DNA of 64,000 nucleotides, taken from NCBI RefSeq assembly GCF_902506505.1, contig NZ_LR733406.1:3718693-3782692 (forward strand), in the 5' to 3' direction. Both the position numbers and the translations under genes were made by a program. This stretch comes from Pseudomonas sp. 8AS (GTDB lineage: Bacteria; Pseudomonadota; Gammaproteobacteria; Pseudomonadales; Pseudomonadaceae). Shown here piece after piece: positions 15,586 to 24,545 of the stretch; position 1 is the stretch's first letter, and the number at the start of each line of letters is the position of its first letter. Below the pieces are notes generated by a model. That model was not told the DNA's origin. It worked only from the letters and a program-made list of their open reading frames with translations, and made no database searches.

Positions 15586-16683
15586 CTAACGCTTGTGGCC
15601 GGTGTCCAGCCTGCGCTCCAGGCGCATGGAATAGCGGGACATGCCGAAACAGAAAATCCAGAACACCAGGGCGGCGAACACATAGCCTTCGGTGGCCATG
15701 CCCAGCCAGACCGGGTCGGTGGTGGCTTGCTTGATGCTGTTGAGCAGGTCGAACAGGCCGATGATGATCACCAGGCTGGTGTCCTTGAACAGGGCGATGA
15801 AGGTGTTGACGATGCCGGGGATCACCAGCTTCAGCGCCTGCGGCAGGATCACCAGGCCCATCATCCGCCAGTAGCCCAGGCCCATGGCCGCCGCGGCCTC
15901 GTACTGGCCCTTGGGAATGGCCTGCAGGCCGCCGCGCACCACCTCGGCGATATAGGCCGACTGGAACAGGATCACGCCGATCAGCGCGCGCATCAGCTTG
16001 TCGAAGTGCATGCCTTCGGGGAGGAACAGCGGCAGCATCACCGAGGACATGAACAGCACGGTGATCAGCGGCACGCCACGCCAGAACTCGATGAAGGTCA
16101 CGCAGATCACCCGGATCGCCGGCATGTCCGAACGCCGCCCGAGGGCCAGCAGGATACCCAGCGGCAGCGCGCCGCTGATGCCGATCGCGGCGATCACCAG
16201 GGTCAGCATCAGGCCGCCCCACTGGCTGGTTTCCACTTCGCTGAGGCCGAAGAAGCCGCCGTGCAGCAGCCAGAAGGCCAGCAGCGGGTAGACCAGCAGG
16301 AACAGCGCGCCGTAGATGGCCTTGCGCGGCATCATCGGCACGAACAGAGGCGCCGCGCCGATCACCGCCAGCCACAGGGTCAGGTCGACGCGCCAGCGCA
16401 GTGCTTCCGGGTAGAAGCCGTACATGAACTGGCTGAAGCGCTCCTTGATGAACACCCAGCAGGCGCCCTCGCTGGTGCAGTCGGTGCGGCTGGTGCCGGT
16501 CCAGTCGGCCTCGATGAAGGCCCACTGCAGCAGCGGCGGGATGATCAGCCAGACCAGGTAGATCGCCAGCAGGGTCAGCAGGGTGTTGAACCAGTTGGAG
16601 AACAGGTTGCCGCGCAACCAGCCGAGCACGCCCACGCTCATCGCGGGCGGCGGCAGATCGGGTTTGAAGCTATGGGTCTGCAT
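15586..16683 (-). CDS. aapM: General L-amino acid ABC transporter, permease AapM
   Basis: A 365-residue HisM-family permease with multiple membrane spans and the EAA cytoplasmic loop (VVRGGLQAIPKGQYEAAAAM, then LGYWRMMGLVILPQA) that docks on AapP. The long segment between the first spans, containing cysteines (TDCTSEGACWVFIKERF), is typical of AapM/BztC. The start is preceded by AAGGAG at good spacing. It lies 9 bp from both aapQ and aapP. Confidence 0.94.
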   Translation of the reverse strand: MQTHSFKPDLPPPAMSVGVLGWLRGNLFSNWFNTLLTLLAIYLVWLIIPPLLQWAFIEADWTGTSRTDCTSEGACWVFIKERFSQFMYGFYPEALRWRVDLTLWLAVIGAAPLFVPMMPRKAIYGALFLLVYPLLAFWLLHGGFFGLSEVETSQWGGLMLTLVIAAIGISGALPLGILLALGRRSDMPAIRVICVTFIEFWRGVPLITVLFMSSVMLPLFLPEGMHFDKLMRALIGVILFQSAYIAEVVRGGLQAIPKGQYEAAAAMGLGYWRMMGLVILPQALKLVIPGIVNTFIALFKDTSLVIIIGLFDLLNSIKQATTDPVWLGMATEGYVFAALVFWIFCFGMSRYSMRLERRLDTGHKR

Positions 16684-16692
16684 GGCTGCTCC

Positions 16693-17889
16693 TTACCGCT
16701 CGATCAGCGCGATGCGCTTGTTGTACCAGTTCATCAGCATGGAGATGCTGATGCTGATGGCCAGGTACACGCTCATGGTGATGGCAATCGCCTCGATGGC
16801 CTGGCCGGTCTGGTTGAGCACCGTGCCGGCGAACAGCGAGACCATGTCCGGGTAGCCGATACCGGCAGCCAGCGAGGAGTTCTTCGCCAGGTTGAGGTAC
16901 TGACTGGTCAGCGGCGGAATGATCACCCGCAGCGCCTGGGGAATGATCACCTTGCGCAGGGTCACGGTCGGCTGCAGGCCCAGCGAGCGCGCCGCCTCGG
17001 TCTGCCCGTGGCTGACCGCCTGGATGCCGGAACGCACGTTCTCGGCGATGAAGGCGGCGGTGTAGATGGTCAGCGCCAGGGTCAGCGCCATCAACTCGGG
17101 AATCACCACCCAGCCGCCGCGGAAGTTGAAGCCCTGCAGGGTCGGCACGGTCCAGTGGAAGGGATCACCGAACACCAGCACGCTCAGCCCCGGCACCAGC
17201 AGCAGGATGGCCAGCGACACGTACACCGTGTGGAACGGCTGCCCGGTCGCCTCGAAGCGCTGGCGCGCCCAGCGGGCCACAAGAGTCACCGCCACCACCG
17301 CCAGTACCAGCGCGACGATGAACGGCCAGTAGCCCTCCGCCACACTGGGCGATGGCATGTTCAGGCCGCGGTTGCTGAGGAAGAAGGTGTCGCCGATGCT
17401 CAGGCTCTGCTTCGGCCCCGGCAGCGGCAACAGCACGGCGAAGTACCAGAAGAAGATCTGCAGCAGCGGCGGGATGTTGCGGAAGGTCTCGATATAGATG
17501 GTGGCCAACTTGCTGATCAGCCAGTTCGGCGACAGCCGCGCCACGCCGAGGATGAACCCCAGCAGGGTGGCGAAGAAGATGCCGACCACCGAGACCAGCA
17601 GGGTGTTGAGCAGGCCGATGACGAATACGCGTCCGTAGGTATCGCTTTCGCTGTAGTCGATCAGGTGCTGGGAGATGCCGAAACCGGCGCTCTGCTCGAG
17701 GAAGCCGAAGCCGGAAATGATCCCGCGTTGCTGCAGGTTGCTCTGGGTGTTGTCGAACAGGTACCAGCCGATCGCCACGACGGCGATGACGGCAAGAATC
17801 TGGAAAGCCCAAGCGCGCACCTTCGGATCGGTCCAGGCCGAACCGCGCGGGCGCGAAAGATTGGCAGGATTTTGCATGATGGCCCTCAT
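16693..17889 (-). CDS. aapQ: General L-amino acid ABC transporter, permease AapQ
   Basis: A 398-residue HisM-family permease with about eight hydrophobic segments and an EAA loop (ENVRSGIQAVSHGQTEAARS, then LGLQPTVTLRKVIIPQA). It pairs with AapM to form the membrane channel. Two starts are possible: 17889 (GGAG five bases upstream) and 17877 (GAGGG five bases upstream, giving MQNPANLSRP). The upstream hairpin at 17941-17958, between aapJ and aapQ, probably lowers its expression relative to the binding protein. Confidence 0.93.
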   Translation of the reverse strand: MRAIMQNPANLSRPRGSAWTDPKVRAWAFQILAVIAVVAIGWYLFDNTQSNLQQRGIISGFGFLEQSAGFGISQHLIDYSESDTYGRVFVIGLLNTLLVSVVGIFFATLLGFILGVARLSPNWLISKLATIYIETFRNIPPLLQIFFWYFAVLLPLPGPKQSLSIGDTFFLSNRGLNMPSPSVAEGYWPFIVALVLAVVAVTLVARWARQRFEATGQPFHTVYVSLAILLLVPGLSVLVFGDPFHWTVPTLQGFNFRGGWVVIPELMALTLALTIYTAAFIAENVRSGIQAVSHGQTEAARSLGLQPTVTLRKVIIPQALRVIIPPLTSQYLNLAKNSSLAAGIGYPDMVSLFAGTVLNQTGQAIEAIAITMSVYLAISISISMLMNWYNKRIALIER

Positions 17890-17940
17890 TGAAACTCCGC
17901 CCCTGGACAGCGGGCGGAGATCACGAAATCAGGAGTACCA

Positions 17941-17958
17941 GCGCCCCGACCGGGGCGC
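17941..17958 (-). terminator. Intra-operon attenuating hairpin between aapJ and aapQ
   Basis: GCGCCCC-GACC-GGGGCGC is a perfect 7-bp GC stem 12 bp after the aapJ stop, without a T-run. Such hairpins after a binding-protein gene often stabilise the upstream mRNA or cause partial termination. Confidence 0.5.
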
Positions 17959-17970
17959 CGGCACTGTGGG

Positions 17971-18999
17971 TCAGCGCACCGGCGGTGCGTACTGCATGCC
18001 ACCCTTGTTCCACAGGGCATTGAGACCGCGCTCGATCTTCAGCTCGCTGCCGGCACCGACGTTGCGCTCGAAGACTTCCGCGTAGTTGCCCACTTGCTTG
18101 ACGATCTGTACGGCCCAGTCCTTCGGCAGCTTCAGGTCCTTGCCGAAGTCACCCTCGGCGCCCAGCAGGCGGGCGATGTCGGGGTTCTTGGTGGACTTGG
18201 CGGTTTCCTCGACGTTGGCCGACGTCACGCCCAGTTCCTCGGCGTTGAGCTGGGCGAACAGGGTCCAGCGCACGATGTCGAACCATTCCTCGTCACCCTG
18301 GCGCACGGCCGGGCCGAGCGGCTCCTTGGAGATCACTTCCGGCAGCACCACGTACTCGTCCGGCGCGGCCAGCTTGATGCGCTGGGCATACAGCTGGGAC
18401 TGGTCGGAGGTGAGTACGTCGCAACGCCCGGACTCCAGCGACTTGGCGCTTTCGTCGGAGGTGTCGTAGGTGATCGGGGTGTACTTCAGGCCATTGGCGC
18501 GGAAGTAGTCGGCGAGGTTCAGCTCGGTGGTGGTACCGGCCTGGATGCACACAGTGGCGCCGTCCAGTTCCTTGGCGCTGGAAACGCCGAGCTTCTTGTT
18601 CACCAGGAAGCCCTGACCGTCGTAGTAGGTCACTCCGGTGAAGTTCAGGCCCATGGCCGCATCACGCGAGCTGGTCCAGGTGCTGTTGCGCGAGAGAATG
18701 TCCACTTCGCCAGACTGCAGCGCGGTGAAGCGCTCCTTGGCGGTCAGCGGGCTGAATTTCACTTTGGAGGCATCGCCGAACACGGCGGCCGCTACGGCAC
18801 GGCAGACGTCCACGTCGATACCCAGGTAGTTACCCTTGGCATCGGCATAGGAGAAACCCGGCAAGCCATCGCTGATACCGCACTGCACGAAGCCTTTCTT
18901 CTTCACCGCATCCAGGGTGGCGCCGGCCTGGGCGAAACCGCTCACGCCGAGTACTGCAGCCGTGGTCAAAATTGCCAGGGTGGATTTCACCATCTTCAT
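17971..18999 (-). CDS. aapJ: General L-amino acid ABC transporter, periplasmic binding protein
   Basis: A 342-residue SBP_bac_3 protein. The signal peptide (MKMVKSTLAILTTAAVLGVSGFA, probable cut after AQA) is followed by the mature start GATLDAVKKKGFVQCGISDGLPGF. The Cys residues and the segment YDGQGFLVNKKLGV fit AapJ/BztA, binding proteins with broad specificity for acidic and neutral L-amino acids. It is first in the operon, preceded by GGAGG at ideal distance, with a sigma-54-type promoter about 240 bp upstream. Confidence 0.95.
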   Translation of the reverse strand: MKMVKSTLAILTTAAVLGVSGFAQAGATLDAVKKKGFVQCGISDGLPGFSYADAKGNYLGIDVDVCRAVAAAVFGDASKVKFSPLTAKERFTALQSGEVDILSRNSTWTSSRDAAMGLNFTGVTYYDGQGFLVNKKLGVSSAKELDGATVCIQAGTTTELNLADYFRANGLKYTPITYDTSDESAKSLESGRCDVLTSDQSQLYAQRIKLAAPDEYVVLPEVISKEPLGPAVRQGDEEWFDIVRWTLFAQLNAEELGVTSANVEETAKSTKNPDIARLLGAEGDFGKDLKLPKDWAVQIVKQVGNYAEVFERNVGAGSELKIERGLNALWNKGGMQYAPPVR

Positions 19000-19389
19000 T
19001 CAAACCTCCAAGTGTTCTTATTGGATCGGAGTCTCGGTCCTGCCGCCGTACCCTTGTGAGGCACGTTCGATCCCGCCACCATGACGGGGTCGACCGGGGT
19101 GCGAACCTGTAGTGAGTCTAGTTGCCGATAACCATCCCGGCGAACTGCCCACCCAGTGCCGTAGGTCATACGGACTTGAGACGCAGCAATGCACTGGTGC
19201 AGCAGCCAACCGCCGCCCCACCAGACCCGATGACTACAGCAAGGTGCGTACCACTTTCAGCCCCCAGGCGTGATAAAACCCGGTCAATAGGCAAAGTTTT
19301 CACCGTGCGACATCTTCTTATCTAATCCACCCGCTGCGCCCAGATACCGCGCACCCGAATGAAGCAAGCGCACCGCGCCGGAGCCCGCC
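19000..19389. other. Divergent intergenic region between aapJ and the carboxylesterase
   Basis: This 390-bp stretch has no gene. On the minus strand it contains a sigma-54-type promoter (19238-19253) for aapJ. It also holds the palindrome TGCAC-TG-GTGCA (about 19190-19201), reminiscent of an NtrC half-site pair but downstream of that promoter, and a weak minus-strand -10 (TAGACT, 19115-19120). No clear promoter for the carboxylesterase was found. Confidence 0.5.
19238..19253 (-). promoter_or_regulatory. Sigma-54 (RpoN) promoter candidate for aapJQMP
   Basis: On the minus strand the sequence reads TGGTACG-N4-TTGCT. It differs from the RpoN consensus TGGCACG-N4-TTGCW at one position and keeps the invariant GG-N10-GC spacing. 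The predicted start near 19227 leaves a leader of about 230 nt before aapJ. An RpoN promoter would place the transporter under nitrogen or amino-acid two-component control. Confidence 0.6.
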
Positions 19390-20049
19390 ATGAGCGAACC
19401 CCTGATCCTCGAACCTACCCAAACCGCCGACGCCTGCGTCATCTGGTTACACGGCCTGGGCGCCGACCGTTACGATTTCCTGCCGGTGGCCGAGGCCCTG
19501 CAGGAGCACCTGCACAGCACCCGCTTCGTCCTGCCCCAGGCGCCGACCCGCGCGGTGACCATCAACGGCGGCTACCTCATGCCCAGCTGGTACGACATCC
19601 TGGCCATGAGCCCGGCCCGGGCGATCAACCAGGAACAGCTGGAGGCCTCGGCGCAGCGCGTGATCGAGCTGATCGAAAAGCAGCGCGACAGCGGCATCGA
19701 CCCGGCGCGGATCTTCCTCGCCGGCTTCTCCCAGGGTGGCGCCGTGGTCTATCACACCGCCTACCTGCGCTGGCAGGGCCCGCTGGGCGGCGTGCTGGCG
19801 CTGTCGACCTATGCCCCGACCTTCGCCCATGACTTGCAGCTGGCGGATACAAAACTACAACTGCCGGCGCTGTGTTTGCATGGCAGTTTGGACGACGTGG
19901 TCCCGCCGGCCCTGGGCCGGGCCGCCTTCGAGCAACTGCACGCCCGGGGCGTGCCGAGCCAATGGCTGAGCTATGCGATGGGCCACGAGGTACGCCCCGA
20001 AGAAATCCGCGATATCGCGATCTGGCTGCGCGAACAGCTCAGCCACTGA
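19390..20049 (+). CDS. Alpha/beta-hydrolase carboxylesterase
   Basis: A 219-residue member of the phospholipase/carboxylesterase (Abhydrolase_2) family. The nucleophile elbow is GFSQGG (Ser114), the acid lies in LHGSLDDVV (Asp168 or Asp169), and the base is in MGHEV (His199). The N-terminal IWLHGLGADRYDF forms the oxyanion region. There is no signal peptide, so it is cytoplasmic; it hydrolyses short-chain esters in related proteins. The acyl-CoA ligase gene follows after 22 bp on the same strand. Confidence 0.93.
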   Translation: MSEPLILEPTQTADACVIWLHGLGADRYDFLPVAEALQEHLHSTRFVLPQAPTRAVTINGGYLMPSWYDILAMSPARAINQEQLEASAQRVIELIEKQRDSGIDPARIFLAGFSQGGAVVYHTAYLRWQGPLGGVLALSTYAPTFAHDLQLADTKLQLPALCLHGSLDDVVPPALGRAAFEQLHARGVPSQWLSYAMGHEVRPEEIRDIAIWLREQLSH

Positions 20050-20071
20050 GCCCACTGCACAGGAAATGACC

Positions 20072-21973
20072 ATGAGCGCTGCCCCCATCATCCGTAGCCT
20101 GGCCGACATCGAACTGATCGAGCAGACCCCGCTGAGCGAGCGCGACCTGCCAGCCAGCACCTATGAACTGATCCGCCGCAGCGCCATCGCCCATCCCCAG
20201 GCCCCGGCCCTGAGCTTCATCCTCCAGGGCAACGCCGACGAGGAGCCCTACCGCCTCACCTACAGCGAGCTGCTGGGCAAGATCACCCAGACCGCCAACG
20301 CCTTTCACCGCCTCGGCCTCGGCGCGGGCAAGGCGGTGTCCTTCCTGCTGCCCAACCTGCCGCAGACCCACTTCACCATCTGGGGCGGCGAGACGGCCGG
20401 CATCGTCAATGCGATCAACCCGCTGCTCGAACCCGAGCACATCGCCGAGCTGATCCACGCCGCCGACTCGGAAATCCTGGTGACCCTGGCGCCCTTCCCC
20501 GGCACCGACCTGTGGGCCAAGGTCGAGGCCCTGCGCGGCCACTTGCCGGAGCTCAAGGCAGTGCTCTGCGTGGACATGGCCAACCTGCTGCCCGAACCGC
20601 AGCGCAGTGCCGTCAAGGCCCAGCGCGGGCCGCTGCCGGCCGGCGTACTGGACTTCGACGAGCTGATCGCCCGCTGCCCGGCCGACCACCTAGAAAGCCC
20701 CCGGCAGATCCAGCCCGACGACATCGCCAGCTACTTCCACACCGGCGGCACCACCGGCACGCCGAAACTGGCGCCGCACAGCCACCGCAACGAAGTGGCG
20801 ATGGCCTACAGCATGGCCTTCGTCACCCGCTTCGGCCCCGGCGACGTGGCGCTGTGCGGGCTGCCGCTGTTCCATGTCAACGGCGTCATCGTCACCGGCC
20901 TGACCGCCTTCATCAGCGGCGCCGAAGTGCTGCTGGCCACGCCGCAGGGCTATCGCAACACGACGCTGATGGCCGATTTCTGGGGCATTATCGAGCGCTA
21001 TAAAGTCAGCTTCTTCAGCGGCGTGCCGACCATCTATGCCGGCCTGCTGCAGGTACCCAGCGCGGGCCGCGACCTGTCCAGCCTGCGCTACGCCCTGTGC
21101 GGCGCGGCGCCGATGCCGGTGGAACTGATCCGCCAGTTCGAGGCCAAGACCGGCCTGACCCTGCTCGAAGGCTACGGCCTCACCGAAGGCACCTGCGGCA
21201 GCTGCGCCAACCCCATCGGCGGCGAGCGCCGGCCCGGCTCCATCGGCCTGCGCATGCCCTACTGCGAGGTGGCGATCAAGGTGCTCGACGAGCAGGGCAA
21301 CTACCTGCGCGACGCCGCGCAGAACGAGATCGGCAACCTGTGCATCCGCGGCGCCACCGTGTTCAAGGGCTACCTGCAGACCAGCAAGAACGCCGGCATC
21401 TGGGTCGATGGCGACTGGTTCAACACCGGCGACCTCGGCCGCCTGGACGCCGACGGCTACGTCTGGCTGACCGGGCGCAGCAAGGACCTGATCATCCGCG
21501 GCGGGCACAACATCGACCCGCAGATGATCGAGGAGGCCTTGCACAAGCACCCGGCCGTGGCCCTGGCCGCGGCGGTCGGCAAGCCGGATGCCAAGGCCGG
21601 CGAGCTGCCGGTGGTGTACATCCAGCTCAAACCGGGGCAGACGGTGAGCGAGGCCGAACTGCTCGAGCATGCCGCCGCGCATATCCCGGAACGCGCGGCG
21701 GTGCCCAAGGACGTATGGATCATCGATGCCATTCCGCTCACCCCGGTCGGCAAGACCTTCAAGCCAGCCCTGCGCTTCGATGCCATTCGTCGGGTCTTCC
21801 AGGCTGCCCTCGCCGACCTGGACGGCGAGCTGCGCGTCGAAGTGCTCAGCGACGAGCGCCTCGGCCAACTCGCCCATATCCACGGCGCCGGGCTCGATGC
21901 CGCGCAGCAGGAGGCCATCGCCCGGCGCCTGTCCGGCTTTGCCGTGCGCTACCAGTTGCACGACGAGGCCTGA
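20072..21973 (+). CDS. Acyl-CoA synthetase (AMP-forming)
   Basis: A 633-residue adenylate-forming enzyme. The P-loop-like motif is YFHTGGTTGTPKLAPHSH (about 227-244), then GYGLTEGTCG, and the hinge motif A8 is TGRSKDLIIRGGHNID; the C-terminal catalytic Lys lies in VGKTFKPALR. About 90 residues after that Lys extend the C-terminus beyond ordinary ligases. It activates a carboxylic acid, probably an acyl chain, to its CoA thioester; the substrate is unknown. I take ATG 20072, with AGGA seven bases upstream, over ATG 20066. Confidence 0.9.
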   Translation: MSAAPIIRSLADIELIEQTPLSERDLPASTYELIRRSAIAHPQAPALSFILQGNADEEPYRLTYSELLGKITQTANAFHRLGLGAGKAVSFLLPNLPQTHFTIWGGETAGIVNAINPLLEPEHIAELIHAADSEILVTLAPFPGTDLWAKVEALRGHLPELKAVLCVDMANLLPEPQRSAVKAQRGPLPAGVLDFDELIARCPADHLESPRQIQPDDIASYFHTGGTTGTPKLAPHSHRNEVAMAYSMAFVTRFGPGDVALCGLPLFHVNGVIVTGLTAFISGAEVLLATPQGYRNTTLMADFWGIIERYKVSFFSGVPTIYAGLLQVPSAGRDLSSLRYALCGAAPMPVELIRQFEAKTGLTLLEGYGLTEGTCGSCANPIGGERRPGSIGLRMPYCEVAIKVLDEQGNYLRDAAQNEIGNLCIRGATVFKGYLQTSKNAGIWVDGDWFNTGDLGRLDADGYVWLTGRSKDLIIRGGHNIDPQMIEEALHKHPAVALAAAVGKPDAKAGELPVVYIQLKPGQTVSEAELLEHAAAHIPERAAVPKDVWIIDAIPLTPVGKTFKPALRFDAIRRVFQAALADLDGELRVEVLSDERLGQLAHIHGAGLDAAQQEAIARRLSGFAVRYQLHDEA

Positions 21974-22162
21974 TCGGGCCGCAAGCCCCGGGCCTGACGC
22001 CCGCCCCCATGCTGCACAACCGCTGGTCGCCAACTCGGCCCGGCGGGATTGTGTCTGGCGCGGCGCAGTCATATGTTCGACGCTGGTGTTCGTATTAACG
22101 ATAGGAAGCGTTGGCGATGCCCAGACCGATTTCCGCAGTGCTTGGACGTTAGCAGGCCGGTT

Positions 22163-23101
22163 ATGAAGACCGCGCGCTGGCAGCCCGACCTGCTGCAACT
22201 CCGACATGTGCGATTGTTCCAGAACGTCGCCGCCAGCGGCCTCGAACAGCTGCTGCGGGATCTCCGCGCCTGCGAGCTGGAGGCCGGCGAGATCCTGCTG
22301 TCGCCATTCAACCGCAACCAGTACCTGTACCTGCTGCTCGAAGGCGAGCTGAAGGTCTACCTCGGCTCCCTCGACAACCAGGCGGTAAGCACCCTGAACG
22401 CCGGGGAATGCGCCGGCGAAATCAGCTTCATCGACAACGACCACCCATCCGCCTATGTGGTGGCCACGGTTCCGTCCCTGGCCCTGCGCCTGCACCGCGA
22501 AGCGCTGGTCGGCCTGTTTCAGCACTCGCCGCAACTGATGCAGAACCTGCTGGAACTGCTCTGCGAACGGGTACGCCAGGGCAACCGGATCATCCTCGAC
22601 AGCGAGCAGAACGCCAACATCGACACCCTCACCGGCTGCTTCAACCGGCGCTGGCTGGAACATGTCTACGAGCGCGAGAGCACCCGCTGCGCCTTCAACG
22701 GCCAGCCCATGTGCATGCTCATGCTCGATGTCGACCACTTCAAGACCTACAACGACCAGCACGGCCACCTGGCCGGCGACTATGCGCTGTGCCTGGTGGC
22801 TCACACCCTGCGCAACCAGCTGCGGCCGAAGGACAGCATGGTCCGCTACGGCGGCGAGGAATTCGTCATCCTGCTGCCGGAAATCGACCTGGAGGAGGCC
22901 CGCAGCATCGGCGAGCGCCTGCGCCAGTGCCTGCAGCAGATCGACTCCTTCTATTCACCGGTCGGCATCCTGCCGGGCGTCACCGCATCCATCGGCCTGG
23001 CCTCGATGCGGCCGAAGGACAGCCTGGAAAGCCTGATCGCACGAGCCGACAACGCGCTGTACCAGGCCAAGCTGCAGGGCCGCAACTGTCTCTGCGGCTG
23101 A
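22163..23101 (+). CDS. Diguanylate cyclase with N-terminal cyclic-nucleotide-binding-like domain
   Basis: A 312-residue soluble protein. Residues about 10-125 form a cNMP-binding (CRP-like) beta-roll; 150-312 form a GGDEF domain with intact active site RYGGEEF and, five residues before GG, an I-site RPKD for c-di-GMP feedback. The domain therefore looks catalytically active and product-inhibited. The cNMP pocket signature reads GEISFIDNDHPSAYVVA: the Arg that binds the cyclic phosphate is replaced by Pro, so it may not bind cAMP. ATG 22163 is preferred; an in-frame upstream extension has no family match. Confidence 0.9.
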   Translation: MKTARWQPDLLQLRHVRLFQNVAASGLEQLLRDLRACELEAGEILLSPFNRNQYLYLLLEGELKVYLGSLDNQAVSTLNAGECAGEISFIDNDHPSAYVVATVPSLALRLHREALVGLFQHSPQLMQNLLELLCERVRQGNRIILDSEQNANIDTLTGCFNRRWLEHVYERESTRCAFNGQPMCMLMLDVDHFKTYNDQHGHLAGDYALCLVAHTLRNQLRPKDSMVRYGGEEFVILLPEIDLEEARSIGERLRQCLQQIDSFYSPVGILPGVTASIGLASMRPKDSLESLIARADNALYQAKLQGRNCLCG

Positions 23102-23144
23102 AAAGTGCGCTGGCAACCGCGGCGCGTGGTGCTCGCCGTCCTCA

Positions 23145-23158
23145 TGAACAGATGTTCA
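23145..23158. promoter_or_regulatory. Palindrome TGAACA-N2-TGTTCA upstream of the dipeptidase
   Basis: A perfect 6-2-6 palindrome sits between the diguanylate cyclase and dipeptidase genes, about 135 bp before the latter. It may be an operator; no regulator gene adjoins it. Confidence 0.25.
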
Positions 23159-23292
23159 CTGCGGCGTCTGCGCTCCTGGCTTCTTGCCTCGGCCCGGCTC
23201 GCTCGCTGCCATTCGCACTGCTAACCCGCTCGAAGTCCTCACACGCTCTGTTAGAGTTCGCCGCATAACAATAACGCCCGGATGGCCCCTCT

Positions 23293-24453
23293 ATGCGCAA
23301 GCTCCCTCTCGCCCTGCTCGCCCTCGCCGCAATCGCCGGCGGCGTATTCTTCAGCCTGCCCAGCCTGCTCGACCGCCAGATGAACAGCGTGGCCACGCCC
23401 GCGCCCTACCCGGCCAGCGAGTCGGCCAACAAACTGCACCAGACCCTGTTCGTCGCCGACCTGCACGACGACGCCCTGCTCTGGCAGCGCGATATCCTGG
23501 AACGCCACAGCTACGGTCATTCCGACCTGCCGCGCCTGCTCGAAGGGCACGTCGGCCTGCAGGTATTCTCCACCGTGACCAAGACCCCGCGCGGTCTCAA
23601 CTACCAGAGCAACGGCAGCGACAGCGACAACATCACCCTGCTGGCCATGGCCCAGCGCTGGCCGCGGGCGACCTGGAGCAGCCTGCTCGAACGCGCCCTC
23701 TACCAGGGCCAGAAGCTGCAGCAGGCGGCCGCCGACAGCCAGGGCCGACTGCTGCTGATCCGCAGCCGCTGCGACCTGCAGGCCTTCCTCGAAACCTGGA
23801 AGCAGGACCCGCAGCACCTGGCCGCCCTGCTCGCCACCGAAGGCCTGCACCCGCTGGAAGGCAAACTGGAGAACGTCGACCGCCTGTATGACGCCGGCTT
23901 TCGCATCGCCGGCCTGACCCACTTCTTCGACAACGAGATCGGCGGCTCGGCCCATGGCCTGGAGAAAGGCGGCCTGACCCCGTTCGGCCGCCAGGTGATC
24001 GCCCGCCTGGAGCACAAAGGCATGCTGGTCGACCTGGCCCACGCCTCCAAGCCGCTGATCGACGACGTGCTGGCCATCGCCAAGCGCCCGGTACTGGTCT
24101 CCCACACCGGGGTCGCCGGCACCTGCAAGGGCCCGCGCAACCTGAGCGACGCCCACCTGCAGCGCATCGCCGCCAACGGCGGGCTGATCGGCATCGGCTA
24201 CTGGGATGCCGCCGTCTGCGAAACCTCGGTCGGCGCCATCGTCCGCGCCATCCGCTATACCGCCGACAAGGTCGGGGTCGAGCACGTGGCCCTGGGCTCC
24301 GACTTCGACGGCACGGTGCATACCCCGTTCGACACCACCGGCCTGGCGCAGATCACCGAAGGCCTGCTGCGCGCCGGCTTCAGCCAGGCCGACATCGCCC
24401 AGATCATGGGCGGCAACGTACAGCGCCTGCTGCTCGCGACCCTGCCGGAATAA
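23293..24453 (+). CDS. Membrane dipeptidase (peptidase M19)
   Basis: A 386-residue zinc dipeptidase of the renal-dipeptidase family. An N-terminal hydrophobic segment (LPLALLALAAIAGGVFFSLP) is a signal or anchor, so the enzyme is periplasmic or membrane-bound. Metal ligands appear in VADLHDDALLW (His-x-Asp), in THFFDNEIGGSAHGLEKGGLTPFG, and in LVSHTGV; LGSDFDGTV near 335 is also conserved. It would cleave dipeptides, perhaps with D-residues. A strong terminator follows. Confidence 0.92.
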   Translation: MRKLPLALLALAAIAGGVFFSLPSLLDRQMNSVATPAPYPASESANKLHQTLFVADLHDDALLWQRDILERHSYGHSDLPRLLEGHVGLQVFSTVTKTPRGLNYQSNGSDSDNITLLAMAQRWPRATWSSLLERALYQGQKLQQAAADSQGRLLLIRSRCDLQAFLETWKQDPQHLAALLATEGLHPLEGKLENVDRLYDAGFRIAGLTHFFDNEIGGSAHGLEKGGLTPFGRQVIARLEHKGMLVDLAHASKPLIDDVLAIAKRPVLVSHTGVAGTCKGPRNLSDAHLQRIAANGGLIGIGYWDAAVCETSVGAIVRAIRYTADKVGVEHVALGSDFDGTVHTPFDTTGLAQITEGLLRAGFSQADIAQIMGGNVQRLLLATLPE

Positions 24454-24470
24454 CCCGCCCTCCCCGCCTG

Positions 24471-24510
24471 GAAGCCCCCGCGGCACTTCGCCACGGGGGC
24501 TTCTTGCTTT
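24471..24510 (+). terminator. Terminator after the dipeptidase gene
   Basis: GAAGCCCCCG (24471-24480) pairs with CGGGGGCTTC (24494-24503), a perfect 10-bp stem followed by TTGCTTT. It separates the dipeptidase from rhlB. Confidence 0.8.
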
Positions 24511-24545
24511 ACACTGGCCCCCGTTCACTCCTTAACCAATACGAG

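Noticed and set aside
14818..17892. A 1024-codon plus-strand open frame opposite aapP, aapM and aapQ
   Set aside because: High-GC antisense shadow: its product is rich in Gln, His, Arg and Ala with no family resemblance, while the minus strand encodes three textbook transporter subunits.
19190..19201. TGCAC-TG-GTGCA read as an NtrC site for aapJ
   Set aside because: Half-site spacing is too short for the usual NtrC motif and it lies downstream of the predicted RpoN promoter.
22049..23101. Longer diguanylate cyclase start at 22049
   Set aside because: The extra 38 residues do not belong to the cNMP or GGDEF domains and lack a good ribosome site.
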